DNA from: Burkholderiaceae bacterium
GTDB taxonomy: Bacteria; Pseudomonadota; Gammaproteobacteria; Burkholderiales; Burkholderiaceae_C
Reading direction: 5' to 3'
Assembly (NCBI GenBank): GCA_025458585.1
Contig: JALOSD010000226.1
Location: 1 to 6,059 of the forward strand
DNA length: 6,059 nt
The notes below the pieces were generated by a model that searched no databases, was not told where the DNA came from, and worked only from the letters and a program-made list of their open reading frames with translations. This document shows, piece after piece, positions 5,984 through 6,059 of this stretch; within the stretch, counting starts at the first letter, position 1; each line of letters starts with the position of its first letter. Both the position numbers and the translations under genes were made by a program.

Positions 5984-6059
5984 TCAGGGCGCGCCGCGCG
6001 GCGGCACCTCGAGCTGCAGCTCGACCTGCCCGGACTGGCGTGCGGGCACGGTGCGCATC
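5984..6059 (-). CDS. C-terminal end of an unidentified minus-strand gene
   Basis: On the minus strand a frame enters at the window edge and ends at a TGA (5984-5986 on the plus strand). The 24 visible residues contain TVPARQSGQVELQLEVPP and end PRGAP. Nearly every codon ends in G or C, as in the true genes here, and the stop is spaced neatly against the converging metH-part gene. The fragment is too short to assign to a family. The Met seen near the edge is probably internal. It could also be a chance frame, since GC-rich DNA has few stops. Confidence 0.4.
   Translation of the reverse strand, partial: MRTVPARQSGQVELQLEVPPRGAP

Overview
The window comes from a very GC-rich bacterium. Codon third positions are almost all G or C, and the gene families (DUF3108, DUF3567, a free-standing homocysteine module of a split MetH) point to a betaproteobacterium of the order Burkholderiales. 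The species cannot be read from the sequence.

Layout, left to right: (1) the C-terminal part of a DUF3108 protein behind a Pro/Ala-rich linker (2-886); (2) a small DUF3567 gene with a clear ribosome binding site (958-1239); (3) a membrane-anchored GGDEF-EAL protein with both cyclic-di-GMP motif sets intact (1321-2865); (4) a group II intron of about 2 kb (about 2925-4918) with a 5' GTGCG, domain V, domain VI and a reverse transcriptase/maturase reading frame; (5) the homocysteine-binding module of methionine synthase (4921-5970); (6) 24 codons of the C-terminal end of an unidentified gene on the minus strand (5984-6059). Except for the last, all genes lie on the plus strand. Short GC-rich hairpins follow several stop codons.

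The most informative region is the intron. Its insertion point falls in the leader of the methionine synthase gene, only about two bases before the ATG and just behind a good -10 box (TACAAT). Its maturase gene is split between two frames by an exact 11-bp tandem duplication (3544-3566). Removing one copy restores a continuous 455-residue protein. Annotators would probably call the downstream frame a complete reverse transcriptase and miss this. The intron therefore looks like a recently damaged element that may depend on a maturase supplied from elsewhere, sitting where its splicing could decide whether an essential metabolic gene is expressed.

The other genes do not form an obvious pathway with each other. 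I see no new kind of system here. The points worth following up are the broken maturase and the relation between intron, promoter and metH start.
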